Positions 10,611-22,023 of a stretch of DNA of 64,000 nt are shown piece by piece. Within the stretch, counting starts at the first letter, position 1; the number at the start of each line of letters is the position of its first letter. Made by a program: the position numbers and the translations under genes. Source of the DNA: Triticum aestivum (Eukaryota > Streptophyta > Magnoliopsida > Poales > Poaceae); assembly GCF_018294505.1 (NCBI RefSeq), contig NC_057796.1, forward strand, positions 195,701,658 to 195,765,657, written 5' to 3'. The notes beneath the pieces were generated by a model. The model was not told the origin of the DNA, did not search any database, and saw only the letters and a program-made list of their open reading frames with translations.

Positions 10611-12286
10611 TCATCTATATATCCATTTGTGCGGCAAACATATCATGTGTTTTCTCTGGTTAATCCCCCCATCCCGCCCCTCTATAATTTTTCTGGAATA
10701 CAAATCCTATGGTTATGTTCTCTTAGTCCATGAAATCAGAGTAATTAAGATCCATTAGATGCACGTTGTGTATTGATTGTTTGAATGTTATCCGTATAGA
10801 GTTAGTGATTTATTGTTTGTTCTGTACAAATGATTTTTGCTAATAATCCGACTAGGGTTAGCTTGCGTGCTAATAATTCGTGGCCAGATCTTGAGAATTG
10901 ATTTTGAATGCCCTACATACTAGATCATGGGTGGCGCGCGTTGCCGCGCCCATCTATTTTGACAATAAAATGATAGGAATTCGCGTTGTCGGCTAAAATT
11001 TACATATACTGGCATATATATTTGTTAGCAATAGAAGAGGTGAAGTTTGACTACGTTTTGTATATATCAAGTTACAAGAGGCTGGTGTAGCATCCAAGCA
11101 TAGTACATAGTAATTATCAACGATGCAAACGTAAAAGTTAATTTCAGTATCTGAATATGAACAAAGAAGTTGTTTCCCTTTATCCAGGAGAGCTTACTAA
11201 GATTACATGTGATATTTATTCAGTCATTTAGTCAAAGCAGATTCCTAGCTTAGTGATCTAGCAATAATGGAGATACAAATTACTTTAGCCTCCAAACATA
11301 TCACAATAAAAATAAAAAGGGAGGCAGGAAAGAGAGCATACATATTAGTATCACTACACACCACGATTATGGCAGGAAGTCTAAATGTGACGTCCAAATT
11401 AAATACTGGAGATAAGACATCTTCCTTGTGTGGTATTTTACTATGATTGATTTACATATCGCTTTAACCACCAAGCTAACCTAATAAAGGGAGGGAAGAA
11501 AAGAGAGATCATATAAATTAGTATCCGTACACACTACATCTATTGCAAGAAGTTTACATGTCATTACAACATCCAAATTACAGGCTGATGATGAGCACAT
11601 GAAGAAAAATGCTAATTATGTTTTTAGTTCAACTTCACCAAACAAGCAAAAGCAGCATGACAAGCTAAAGCCTCATTAACATAAATTTTAATCTTAAATT
11701 ACACGGGGAACTATTTTTGAATATTTATGTACTAACTGAGCAAAGGATAACATATATTTTAGGTCATAGAACTAGATGACTACATTTATGGAGAACGATT
11801 GGCAATTGACATTTTAGAAGCGATACAAAAATATTGATAACAAGAAACAACAAAAAGTAGTACTAACCTTGGCAGGGTAATTTGATTTGGAATAATAAAG
11901 TGAAGGATACACACGATATACGAATGCTACTCCATGTCCTCCTACTCGCTCCTCCTTGAACCTAGAGAGGACGACACGGCCAGCGGTGGCTGAAGGGCTG
12001 AAGCATGGTCTCCATCTTGACGGCAGTGTGCCTGGGGACGCCACTTCAACTGGCCATGAGAGGGGCACCACTTCTTGACGTCGAGGTCAAGGTTGGGGGA
12101 GCCCGAGCGCATGCATTCACTCTCAAACTCCTCTGAACCGGACTGTCTGGACCCAAAAACTTTGGCTATCAAGGTAGAGGAACCGCTAGCTCAGCCTGGA
12201 ATAGATGTATTTGATGGAACCATAGAGATGTAACTTCACAAATTGCATCTAAAGTGAACTACTACAAACCGATACCTTTAGCATAC
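10611..12286. other. AT-rich stretch, no convincing gene
   Basis: Mostly intron-like DNA. A GGGTGGCGCGCGTTGCCGCGCCC phrase stands out at about 10929. On the minus strand 12172-11942 is an open frame of 76 codons with a splice-like context, but I recognise no family, so it is not called as a gene. AATTAGTATC-type phrases recur at about 11343 and 11517 with ACACACYACRWYTAT following, suggesting a diverged duplication of about 175 bp. Confidence 0.4.
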
Positions 12287-12483
12287 CTCAGCTATAATAC
12301 TCTTAATAAGCTGCTCAGCCTTGTCAATACTCACATGAGTTACAAACAATTCAACTGGACGAGTCATGGCATTTGAAAGAACATCTACATCCTTTGTAAA
12401 AAAAATTGCACTTGAGCTCATTTGCAGATTGTCTTAGTGCATTTGCTCCGCAAACAAAAGTATGATCTCTACCTTGTAGGCTA
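12287..12483 (-). pseudogene. Unidentified coding exon fragment
   Basis: On the minus strand an acceptor-like CCGCTAG at 12484 opens an exon reading LQGRDHTFVCGANALRQ and then SANELKCNF. After an eight-T run (one T too many) it continues as TKDVDVLSNAMTRPVELF and then THVSIDKAEQLIKSIIAE, ending at a GTATGC donor at 12286. Composition, length and borders look like a genuine exon of a conserved gene with a single-base insertion. I cannot name the family. It lies about 270 bp from, and opposite to, the XPB fragment, so the two do not belong to one gene. Confidence 0.5.
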
Positions 12484-12753
12484 GCGGTTAGAAGTATGCA
12501 TTTTCTTTTTTTGGCCCAATGGACATTTTTGGGTTCATTAGCATTTTTTTGGGTTTATTGACTTCTACCAAATTCTGAAATAATCTATCAAATTTATGCA
12601 AAATATAGGGACAGTCTCACTACTCTCAGCGTTAGCAAGAAAATACTGTCCTGGGTTCATTTGTTAATTGTTAGTTTTGGAACTCAAGTATCTGCAGAGT
12701 ATGAACTGCTTCTTCTTCTCCTTTTCTGAACAATTTTTGCCATGACTTTGCAG

Positions 12754-13256
12754 GCAGAGCAAGGTCAGGCCTTGTGGTGCTGGTATGTCCTTGGTCGGTG
12801 TATCTGCAACTTGTCGTATTAAGAAGAGTTATCTATGCTTAGTCACATATGCTGTGTCTATTGATCAATGGGCATTCCAGTTCAAGCTCAGGTCAACTAT
12901 AAGAGATGAACATAACAACTGTTTTACATAAGATAAAACAGAGAAATTTCAAGGGATGGCTGGTGTTGTTGTGACTACATATATAACATGGTGGCATTTG
13001 GGGGCAAACGGTCCGAAGATTCAGATAAGATTATTGAAGAAATCTGGAACAGGGAGTGCGGTTTACTCCATATGGATCAGGTGAGATCTCCATTCTTTGA
13101 CAAATTAGGCTTGCAAATTTCATTAGCCCATGACAAATCATAATAGTGTACATGCGCATTTTCTTATTTGATTTTGCAGGTTCACGTTGTCCCTGCACAT
13201 ATGTTCAGACAAGTCATCAACACTAGCATGTCCGACTGCAAGATTGGTCTTACTGG
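12754..13256 (+). pseudogene. XPB: XPB/ERCC3 (TFIIH DNA helicase) fragment
   Basis: An acceptor TTTGCAG at 12753 leads into a run with PCGAGMSLVGVSATCRIKKS, SIDQWAFQFKL, GMAGVVVTTY and IIEEIWNRECGLLHMDQ. Then come a GTGAGATC donor (13081), a TTTTGCAG acceptor (13179) and VHVVPAHMFRQVI...CKIGLT. This order is helicase motifs I to III of plant XPB, the 3'-5' DNA helicase subunit of TFIIH used in transcription initiation and nucleotide-excision repair. Damage is clear: the Walker A lysine is Met (GAGMS instead of GAGKS), a few codons before it are deleted with a frame change, there is a TAA in the middle of exon 1, and small indels follow the GVVVTTY motif. Only about 160 codons are present; the rest of the gene of roughly 760 residues is absent. 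It is a gene fragment, probably captured or left by duplication. Confidence 0.85.
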
Positions 13257-13819
13257 TTTGTGCACTAAACCCTAGGTACAACACACACATGGATAGAGTG
13301 GGGTGGGGTGTCGTGGAGATTAACCTATGGGTTGCCTTCCACATGCGGTCGGCTGGCGTCCTCCCAGGTGCCATTCGCCACCACGCCTGCGTCGGCCTCC
13401 TTGAGGTTTCTCTTCTGTCCGTCTTTAGCCTCGGTAGCCACTCAGGACGCCTCATCCTGCGTGGGGGCGGTGGCGGCAGGCTCGATATAGCGTCTTCATG
13501 CACGACAGCGACGACCGTACTCTCGGGCTCGGCCTCTCATGTTCCTCTCCCATTCAACCATCTCGGAGACCAAATCGAGCAACCGACTCATAGAAAATAG
13601 GAGACGCACAGGAGGAGGAGAGGTACATAGACCTGTAGAGGATGGAGGTGACGTCGGCCACCGCCATCGCGAAGATCTGAGCGGCTCCACTCCGCATGGT
13701 GTGGGCGATCTGTTTGGCCCGCCGTTACCATCGTTGTCACTCTCTCTTCCTCTCTCTGCGGCAACGACGACAGCGGCGGCGCACCTGGAGGGGTCGGGGG
13801 TGTGGAGGGCGACGTGGTG
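13257..13819 (-). other. Exon-like minus-strand start, otherwise unrecognised
   Basis: On the minus strand an ATG at 13667 opens MAVADVTSILY with a donor-like CTACAG/GTCTATG at 13632. The alternating frames between 13500 and 13320 include KEADAGVVANGTWEDAS, but with stops. This looks like the 5' piece of a gene with a short first exon, now broken. The family is unknown. The gypsy element inserted immediately to the right, in the presumed promoter or 5' region. Confidence 0.3.
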
Positions 13820-13824
13820 CCGGG

Positions 13825-14741
13825 TGATAGAGGCAAAGGTGTCCCGTTTTTCGATGAGATGATGGATATCGCTTTGGTGGAAGTCGACTTTGACAATCCG
13901 ACTACGAACGTGCGAGGACGTCGCGCCTTAGCAATCGCTAAACCAACTCCGAGAGGTTATTGACCACACCGGAGCACGATCAACCTGACCACGAGGGTCT
14001 ATTTCCTGCGAGCAAACGAAGAACAAGCAAGAAACTGAGATTGCAATCTAGATATTGCAAATATAAGATGAAAGCTTTATTGATCAAGGCGGGGTTCTGT
14101 GACGCCTTTGTCTGGTCGTTGAACACAAATGAAGTACGCGAAGTTGCAGCTATGGCGAACTTTAATCTAAACAAAACTCAAAGTCTAAACGACGCCCTAA
14201 GGGCTATGTATATGGAGGAAGAGGGGGGGGGTTTCGTGGCCCTTGGGGAAGGGGTTCGAAACCAACCCTATCTCTTGTTTCCCCACACATACGGACTCTA
14301 AAAACAGCCTATACTCAAGTATTTCGAAATTACATGGGCCTGGCCCAATAATAAGGTGATGCAGCACCTAGAATAGCCTCTGGACGAAAGTTATGAAGTA
14401 GCATCTTGTATATTTCGTCCGAGGCTTCATGCACGCATTATGGTGGCTTCAACGTCCTGAAATCATCACTTGTAACTCCGTTCTTGTTCCCCTTGCGCAT
14501 GCCATCATCTCCATGCTTGTTCTTGCTCCAATGTTCTTCCTTCTCCAAGCTAGGCCCTTCATTTGTAAGCAAAACAAATGTATCCAATTTAGGCAGCATC
14601 ATATTCTCATGAACATTAGAATCATTACCAAGAAACGAAAGTACCTGGTAATTTAATTGGCGTGCGCGAGCTCTAGTAATTGGTCCAGTATGTATAGCAG
14701 CAGGGGCTGTGGGTGTAACAATGGTATTGATGTCCTCATCA
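13825..14741 (-). repeat. 3' LTR of the gypsy element (left copy)
   Basis: 917 bp, TG...CA. With transcription on the minus strand this is the downstream LTR. The pol tail frame (14809-14438) runs into it, so the LTR encodes the carboxy end of the polyprotein region, including PITRARARQLN. Confidence 0.95.
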
Positions 14742-14809
14742 TCCTCCCCTTCTTGAAATGAAGTCGTCCTCGACGGAAGCTCATCTTCCTCACCCAAATA
14801 AGGCTTCAA
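14438..14809 (-). pseudogene. Carboxy tail of pol running into the 3' LTR
   Basis: The frame after the integrase shift reads KPYLGEEDELPSRTTSFQEG and then an acidic EDDEDINT, typical of the very end of this group of plant gypsy polyproteins. The LTR begins inside it, after DEDI. It is in a different frame from 14806-16190. Confidence 0.7.
14742..14756 (-). promoter_or_regulatory. Polypurine tract
   Basis: On the minus strand TCAAGAAGGGGAGGA lies directly upstream of the left LTR, the expected place for the second-strand primer. Confidence 0.85.
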
Positions 14810-16190
14810 ATCTGAATGTTAAAAGTGGGACTAACCCCAAAATCTGCAGGCAGCTCAAGTTTATATGCATTATCATTTATTTTCTCTAACACCTTAAAAG
14901 GACCATCAGCACGTGGCATTAGCTTTGATTTGCGCAAATCAGGAAATCTATCCTTACACAAATGTAACCAAACAAGATCTCCAGGTGCAAACACAACATG
15001 TTTTCTACCCTTATCTCCAACAAGTTTATATTTAGCATTCATACGCTCAACGTTTTCCTTAGTTAACTCATGCATTTTTAAAATCAATTCAGCACGTTGT
15101 TTAGCATCAAAATTAACCTTCTCCAAAGATGGAAGAGGCAACAAATCAATAGGTGCACGAGGTAGGAAACCATACACAATTTCAAAAGGGCACATCTTAG
15201 TAGTAGAATGCAATGAACGATTATAAGCAAATTCAATATGAGGCAAGCATTCTTCCCACATTTTCTTATTATTCTTCAAAACAGCCCTAAGCATAGTAGA
15301 CAATGTTCTATTGACTACTTCAGTTTGTCCATCAGTTTGGGGGTGACAAGTAGTACTGAAAAGCAGTTTAGTCCCCAACTTAGCCCATAAACATCTCCAA
15401 AAGTGGCTAAGAAATTTAGTATCACGATCTGAAACAATAGTATTTGGTACACCATGCAAGCGAATAATTTCACGAAAGAACAAATCAGCAACATTAACAG
15501 CATCATCGCTTTTATGACATGGTATAAAGTGTGCCATTTTCGAGAATCTATCCACGACAACAAATATGCTATCCCTCCCCTTCTTTGTTCGAGGTAAACC
15601 TAAAACAAAGTCCATAGATATACCCTCCCAAGGAACACTAGGTACAGGCAAAGGCATATATAAACCATGAGGATTGAGTCGTGACTTAGCTTTTTGACAT
15701 GTAGTGCAGCGAGCAACAAAGCGCTCAACATCCCGTCTCATCTTTGGCCAAAAGAAATGTGTAGTAAGTACGTCCTCCGTCTTCTTCACGCCAAAGTGTC
15801 CCATTAATCCTCCTCCATGCGCCTCCTGCAACAACAAAAGACGAATGGAGCTAGCGGGAATGCATAGCTTGTTAGCACGGAACACAAATCCATCATTAAC
15901 GACGAACTTGTTCCATGTTCGTCCTTCTTTACAATTCTGCAATACATCTTTAAAATCAACATCACGCACATATTGATCTTTGATGGTCTCCAAACGAAAT
16001 ATTTTGAAGTCAAGTTGTGAAAGCATAGTATAGCGACGAGACAATGCATCAGCAATAACATTTTCTTTACCCTTCTTGTGTTTAATGACATAAGGGGAAG
16101 TCTCAATGAATTCAACCCATTTAGCATGTCTACGATTCAGTTTAGCTTGACTTTTAATATGTTTCAAAGATTCGTGATATGTATAACAAA
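14806..16190 (-). pseudogene. RNase H end and integrase of the gypsy pol
   Basis: The frame opens with the end of RNase H ([10 protein letters not shown]) and continues into integrase. The N-terminal zinc finger shows [11 protein letters not shown]...FFWPKM...CTTCQKAKS. The core follows with [18 protein letters not shown] (first catalytic Asp), a second Asp in [13 protein letters not shown] and a Glu in [28 protein letters not shown]-terminal basic segment and [19 protein letters not shown] close it. The enzyme would insert cDNA into host DNA in the nucleus. It ends in a premature TGA at about 14806; the following DLKPYL-like tail is in another frame, so one base was lost or gained. The join to RNase H is also broken. 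Confidence 0.9.
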
Positions 16191-16592
16191 TTATTTGGGC
16201 CATAAATAATGTTGCCATGTTTCTAATGTCCGAACAAGAGCATATAATTCTTTATCATAAGTAGAATAATTCAGACTAGGCCCACTCAATTTTTCAGAAA
16301 AGTATGCAACAGGTTTGCCATCTTGTAATAACACACCTCCTAATCCAATTCCACTAGCATCGCATTCAAGTTCAAAAGTCTTATTAAAATCGGGAAGTTG
16401 GAGTAAAGGAGCATGTGTCAACTTATCTTTCAATACCGTGAAGGCTTCTTCCTGTGCGGTACCCCAAACAAAAGGCACATCCTTCTTTGTAAGCTCATTG
16501 AGAGGTGCAACAATGGTGCTGAAATCTCTCACAAAACGCCTATAGAATCCTGCGAGGCCTAGAAAACTCCTCACTTGTGTGACCGTTTTGGG
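16191..16592 (-). pseudogene. RNase H domain of the gypsy pol
   Basis: Reads [20 protein letters not shown], then [19 protein letters not shown], then [19 protein letters not shown]. The Asp in ECDASG and the Glu in DKELYAL are the expected RNase H metal ligands. It is separated from the RT by a TAG at 16591-16593 and ends at a TAA at about 16191, followed within a few bases by a small deletion that shifts the frame into the integrase part. Confidence 0.9.
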
Positions 16593-17288
16593 CTATGGCC
16601 AACTCTCAATAGCTTCAATCTTGGCTTTATCAACTTCAATTCCCTGTGGAGTAACAACATAGCCAAGAAAAGACACTCGGTCGGTGCAAAAGGTGCACTT
16701 CCCAAGGTTACCAAACAAACGTGCATCAGGTAGAGCAATAAAAACAACACGTAAATGTTCCAAATGTTCCTCCAAATATTTGCTATAAATCAATATGTCA
16801 TCAAAGTAAACTACCACAAATCGTCCAATGAAAGCACGTAAAACTTCGTTCATTAATCTCATGAAAGTACTAGGTGCATTAGTTAACCCAAAAGGCATGA
16901 CTAACCACTCATATAATCCTAACTTAGTTTTAAATGCTATTTTCCATTCATCTCCCAATTTCATACGAATTTGATGGTATCCACTACGCAAATCAACTGT
17001 CGAGAATATTGTAGAGCCACTCAATTCATCAAGCATATCATCTAGCCTAGGAATAGGATGACGATAACGAATAGTAATATTATTAATGCCTCTACAATCT
17101 ACGCACATACGCGAAGTACCATCCTTTTTCGGCACTAAAATGATAGGAACAGCACAAGGACTAAGGGATTCGCGTATATAACCTTTGTTGAGCAGCTCCT
17201 GTACTTGATGCATAATCTCCTTCGTCTCCTCTGGATTGGTACGGTATGGTGCACGGTTGGGTAATGATGCACCGGGAATTAAGTCAAT
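16593..17288 (-). pseudogene. Reverse transcriptase of the gypsy pol
   Basis: RT motifs in order: [52 protein letters not shown] and the catalytic [12 protein letters not shown], followed by [17 protein letters not shown]. All catalytic aspartates are present. The frame is bounded by a TAG before it (17287-17289, after GIEH) and one after it (16591-16593, after ESWP). Both lie in the same reading frame as their neighbours, so each is a simple nonsense change. Confidence 0.95.
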
Positions 17289-18260
17289 CTAATGCTCAAT
17301 CCCTCGAATGGGAGGTAATCCCGGTGGCACGGCTTGTGGAAAGACGTCAGCGAACTCCTGCAAAATGTTAGTGACAGCAGGAGGCAAAGAGGAAGGCACG
17401 TCCTCAAATGAAAATAATGCCTCTTTGCACACAAAAGCATAGCAAACAGATTTGCTGAAATCTAGCTCATCAATATCAGATTTGGTGGCAAATAAACATG
17501 CACTTTTCAATTTAATTTCAGAAGCAACACTAGATGGTTTATTATTAGGCTTCATTTGTTGCTCAAATTCTTTTGCCACAATCTGATTTTCACTCTTATT
17601 CTTCTCCTGTTTTGCTTTATTAGCTCTATTAATATCATCTTTCAAAATGGAATCAGGAGTCATAGGAAGCAAAGTAATATTTTTATCCTTATGAACAAGA
17701 GTATACTGATTGTTTCTACCATGGTGTACAGAATTTTTATCAAATTGCCATGGTCGACCAAGTAATAAGGAACATGCTTGCATAGGTACCACATCACAAT
17801 CAACATAATCAGCATATGTAGAGATACTAAAATGCACACGAACAGTACGTGTTACCTTAACCTTGCCGCTGTTGTTGAACCATTGGATGTAGTAAGGATG
17901 TGGATGTGGTCTTGTGGTGAGAGATAGCTTCTCCACCATCTCCATGCTAGCCAAGTTGTTGCAGCTCCCTCCATCTATGATGACGCGCACAGAACGTTCC
18001 TTCACAACTCGCTTTGTATGGAACAAATTATGCCTCTGATTTTGCTCAGCTTGTGTGACCTGCACACTCAAAACACGTTGAGCAACTAAACATTCATACC
18101 TGTCAGCGTCTTCAGGAGCCATGTATTGCGTCTCATGATCAGAATCATCTCCACCGTGTTCTTCACTTGTAATAAGAGCCAAAGTCTCCTCATCATAGTC
18201 ACTAGCGGACTCATACCCACCATCCTCAGTAGCAATCATCACACGCTGATGATTTGCATT
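17289..18260 (-). pseudogene. Protease and linker region of the gypsy pol
   Basis: An acidic linker (TEDGGYESASDYDEETLAL) precedes a retropepsin-like VRVIIDGGSCNNLASMEMVE, where the usual DTG/DSG catalytic triad appears as DGG, a variant common in plant gypsy elements. It ends with LPPAVTNILQEFADVFPQ and PPGLPPIRGIEH before a TAG. The frame differs from gag; the shift lies just after the zinc knuckle at about 18235-18250. Confidence 0.85.
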
Positions 18261-19560
18261 CTCGTGCATAATGTCCTCTTCCCTTACAGCGATGACAAAT
18301 AATATCACTTGTGTGCCCTGTTGATGCCATGGACGAAGAAGAGCTCTGTGCAGGCCCGGCAGGTGTGCTCTTGGCAGATAGTGGTGGTTGTGCCTGCTTT
18401 CTTGTATCATGGCTGGAGGTGGCACCTGATGGAGGTGCTGGTGTAGTGGAAGTAGAGGATGCACGCGGTGTCCATGATGAAGGTCGACCTGCAGAAAAGT
18501 TAGTTCGTGCCAATGCTTGTCGATCCTGCACTTCACGTTCAGCTTTAGAAGCAAGATGGAATAAACGAGTGATATTAGTATACTCCTTATACTCTAGAAT
18601 GGTCCGAATCTCTCTATTTAATCCACCCATAAAACGTGCAAGCATAGCTTCATTCTCCTCAACAATATCACATCTAATCATGCCAGTTTGTAATTCCTGA
18701 TAATATTCTTCTACAGATTTTTTCCCTTGTTGTAAACGCTGCAATTTTTGAAGCAATTCACGTTGATAATATGGTGGAACCCAACGAGTACGCATAGCAG
18801 TTTTCAAAGCAGCCCAAGTAGCTGGAATAGGATATAATCTACAATGTTCAGACCACCATACACATGCAAAACTAGTGAAAGCACAAACAGCAGCAGCAAC
18901 CCGTCTCTCCTCGGGATATTGTAAACATGTAAAACGTTGTTCAGTTTCTAACTCCCAAGTAAGATATATATCAGGAACATATCTACCCTCAAATGATGGA
19001 ATATTCAATTTCAGTTTAGGAATATGGTCATTATCTCGTACCTGAGGTGGTGGTGCAGGCCTACCGTTGCGAATATATACCTGAGGTCGACCTGCTGGTG
19101 GTGGTGCCGGTGGCTGCACGTAGTTCTGATTGTGATCAACCTCATCCTCATTATCGCCCACATAATCGTCATCCTCCTCAGCCGCCGCAGCAGCAGGAGC
19201 CAAAGAAGCATCAACAGTAGGTGCAGCGGCACCCGAATTTTTACCAGTCTCAATTGGAACGCGTTGTGCTCGTCCCACTTGATTTGGAAGGCGGCGTTGG
19301 AGATGTTGTTGTTGTTGTTGTTGTAGAGGTGCGACAGGTGCAGCCGGTGGTGGTTGGGGAAGACGCTTGAGCAATTCATTAAACTTGTTATCCAGCTTTG
19401 TCTCGAACGACTTCTCTACATCATCTATCTTCTCCATAGCCTCTTCAAATCTGTTTAGCACATCTCCCACCTGGCCACTCATCATTTGCTGAAATTTATC
19501 ATGCAACTCCTTGTTCGTCATGTTCTCCCAATCAGTCTCATCGGCTTGTGATCCTGCCAT
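18226..19560 (-). pseudogene. Gag of the gypsy element
   Basis: The ATG at 19560 (MAGSQADETDWENMTNKEL) is preferred over the upstream one at 19581 because it matches the normal Gag start context. A proline/glutamine-rich stretch is followed by a retrotransposon Gag core (WELETEQRFTCLQYPEERRV, ALKTAMRTRWVPPYYQRELL, GKKSVEEYYQELQ, LARFMGGLNREIRTI). A CCHC zinc knuckle near the end reads CHRCKGRGHYAREC. Gag forms the virus-like particle. The frame stops shortly after the knuckle, because of a small indel relative to the protease frame. Confidence 0.9.
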
Positions 19561-20720
19561 GGTTAGCAGCAATAGAAACACACAAGAATATGATCCTACA
19601 GACTACTAGGAAGTGGTGGTGATGGTGGTGTGTCACAAATCCTTCAAGCGAATCTCAAATTCTTACCAGTTCTTACCCAGTAGCAGGCGGCGATCGACAA
19701 CCGTTGTAGTCAAAACTCTCAAAGCTTGGATAGAGCGATTACCAGGGAGAGTCAAACGCACGACGTAGATGTATGTGGAGCTGGGAAGGCTTATAATATG
19801 GTAGCAAAAAGGGTCAGCAATAATCAATTCAGAGATGCAAAGTTGAATAAATGCTCAACGACGGTACTGTGCTGGTCCTAGGCTAGACCGTGCTAGAGAC
19901 GCGAGCCTAGAACACTAACAAAATCACGGCGCTGCACGTAAACAAGGGAGGAGCACGCTCTGAATTTTTTCTCTTTTTTCACTTTCCCCCCCTCTTTTTT
20001 CCTCTTTTTTTTGCTCCGCAACAATTTTTTTTCGAAAAAGTCTACAAATGGCCTAAAAACTGCCTAGCCAGAATTTTCCAGACTTAGTTTTTTTTTTGAA
20101 ACTGGAACTATTTTTCTACTGCGGGTAACACGGAAGTTTGGGAGTCCTTCTCTGTCACGACTCGGAGTATGGCGTGATCTGGAAATCCAAAACAGAGTAA
20201 CAAAATACTGGACTCGGACTAGGACTGGTCGCGGAGATAAATCTGGTGGAACTCGGACTGGTGGCGGAGATGAATCTGGTGGAACTCGGACTGGTGGCGG
20301 ATATATGTTGCAGGTGGACTCGGATTGGCGTGATGGCGGCGGATATGTGGTGGCGTAGATGGACTCGGATTGGCGGTGAATATGTGGTGGTGGTATATGG
20401 CAGCGGCGATGAAGTTGGTGCGGTGTGGTATATGGTAGCAGCAATGATGATGATGCGGTGGTGATATATGGCAGCGGCGATGTGACAACCTGTGAACAGA
20501 ACTCGAAACTCTAAAGGACTAGACGCTAAGACCGGCAACTTGACATGACGATGCAACCGCAAAGTCAACAAAGCAAATACAGAAAAGATTATGCAAAGGC
20601 TTAGATTGGTTCGGATAGGATGAACTAACCCTAATTTTTTTTGGCTTTTTCGTGGACTATAGGTACGACGAACAAACTCAATCTAAACTACGAAAAACTG
20701 TAAAATCTCACCGAGCAACC
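19561..20720 (-). other. Untranslated leader of the gypsy element
   Basis: Between the PBS and gag. It contains several GGYGGATATGTGGTGG-like repeats (20240-20480), read on the minus strand as CCACCACATATCCGCC. ORFs there are repeat artefacts. Confidence 0.7.
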
Positions 20721-20736
20721 TGCAAATCTGATACCA
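20721..20736 (-). promoter_or_regulatory. Primer binding site, initiator-Met tRNA type
   Basis: Two bases inside the right LTR on the minus strand is TGGTATCAGATTTGCA, whose first ten bases match the complement of the plant initiator tRNA-Met 3' end. This fixes the right LTR as the 5' LTR. Confidence 0.85.
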
Positions 20737-20738
20737 CT

Positions 20739-21657
20739 TGATAGAGGCAAAGGTGTCCCGTCTTTCGATGAGATGATGGATATCGCTTTGGTGGAAGTCG
20801 ACTTTGACGATCCGACTACGAACGTGCGAGGACGTCGCGCCTTAGCAATCACTAAACCAACTCCAAGAGGTTATTGACCACACCGGAGCACGATCAACCT
20901 GACCACGAGGGTCTATTTCCTGCGAGCAAACGAAGAACAAGCAAGAAACTGAGATTGCAATCTAGATATTGCAAATATAAGATGAAAGCTTTATTGATCA
21001 AGGTGGGGTTCTATGACGCCTTTGTCTGGTCGTTGAACACAAATGAAGTACGCGAAGTTGCAGCTATGGCGAACTTTAATCTAAACAAAACCCAAAGTCT
21101 AAACGATTCCCTAAGGGCTGTATATATGGAGGAAGAGGGGGGGGGGGATTTCGTGGCCCTTGGGGAAGGGGTCCGAAACCAACCCTATCTCTTGTTTCCC
21201 CACACATACGGACTCTAAAAACAGCCTATACTCAAGTATTTCGAAATTACATGGGCCTGGCCCAATAATAAGGTGACGCAGCACCTAGAATAGCCTCTGG
21301 ACGAAAGTTATGTAGTAGCATCTTGTATATTTCGTCCGAGGCTTCATGCACGCATTATGGTGGCTTCAACGTCCTGAAATCATCACTTGTAACTCCGTTC
21401 TTGTTCCCCTTGCGCATGCCATCATCTCCATGCTTGTTCTTGCTCCAATGTTCATCCTTCTCCAAGCTAGGCCCTTCATTTGTAAGCAAAACAAATGTAT
21501 CCAATTTAGCAACATCATATTCTCATGAACATTAGAATCATTACCAAGAAACGAAAGTACCTGGTAATTTAATTGGCGTGCGCGAGCTCTAGTAATTGGT
21601 CCAGTATGTATAGCAGCAGGGGCCGTGGGTGTAACAATGGTATTGATGTCCTCATCA
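20739..21657 (-). repeat. 5' LTR of the gypsy element (right copy)
   Basis: 919 bp, TG...CA, collinear with 13825-14741. The main differences are substitutions, a G-run length change at about 21138 and a short change near 21509. Confidence 0.95.
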
Positions 21658-21662
21658 CCGGG

Positions 21663-22023
21663 AGGGGAGGGGAGGTTAGTGGGGGCTACGAAGACGCGGA
21701 GCAGAATCACAATCATACATTCGCCATCCGACATTAGCTCATGCCAGTGAACCAGAAGCTCCTGATTCGGCCGCGGGAATAGCGGCCCAGGACAACCGAC
21801 CTAGTATCAGCTCGCGCGGGAGAAAAGACTGCCTTGGACGGCCAGGAACCGCCCGGACACGTGATTCGACGACCTAAATTGGTGAGTGCGTGAGAGGGCT
21901 CGAAAAGGGTTCGGTTATACTGTCTTTAATATCTTTGTGCCTTTTTTCTTCCCGATCTTGAGAATTGATTCCGAATTTCCTACATGTTATGCCATTTTTT
22001 CTTTCAGATTGGTATGTACACAG
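21663..22023 (+). other. 5' flank of the F-box pseudogene
   Basis: Right-hand target flank of the gypsy insertion. It may hold the promoter and 5' UTR of the F-box gene; a TTCTTTCAG acceptor-like site stands at about 22008, close before the ATG. No other gene seen. Confidence 0.4.

Larger units (their letters stand above)
13825..21657 (-). mobile_element. Complete Ty3/gypsy retrotransposon, TSD CCGGG
   Basis: Two nearly identical LTRs (13825-14741 and 20739-21657) enclose a gag-pol region on the minus strand. Both LTRs start TGATAGAGG and end CCTCATCA. CCGGG flanks the element at 13820-13824 and 21658-21662. The order gag, protease, reverse transcriptase, RNase H, integrase defines Ty3/gypsy. 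A by-eye count gives roughly 20 differences between the LTRs (about 2 percent), so insertion was fairly recent. It no longer encodes a full polyprotein: there are two TAG stops, one TAA with an adjacent small deletion, and frameshifts after the zinc knuckle and near the pol end. It split a gene-fragment region whose two sides are 10.3-13.8 kb and 21.7-23.7 kb. Confidence 0.95.

Noticed and set aside
12754..13256. Functional helicase gene
   Set aside because: The Walker A lysine is lost, the frame is broken and most of the protein is absent.
15315..15563. Alternative minus-strand ORFs overlapping the integrase
   Set aside because: They are shadow frames of the pol gene with no independent support.
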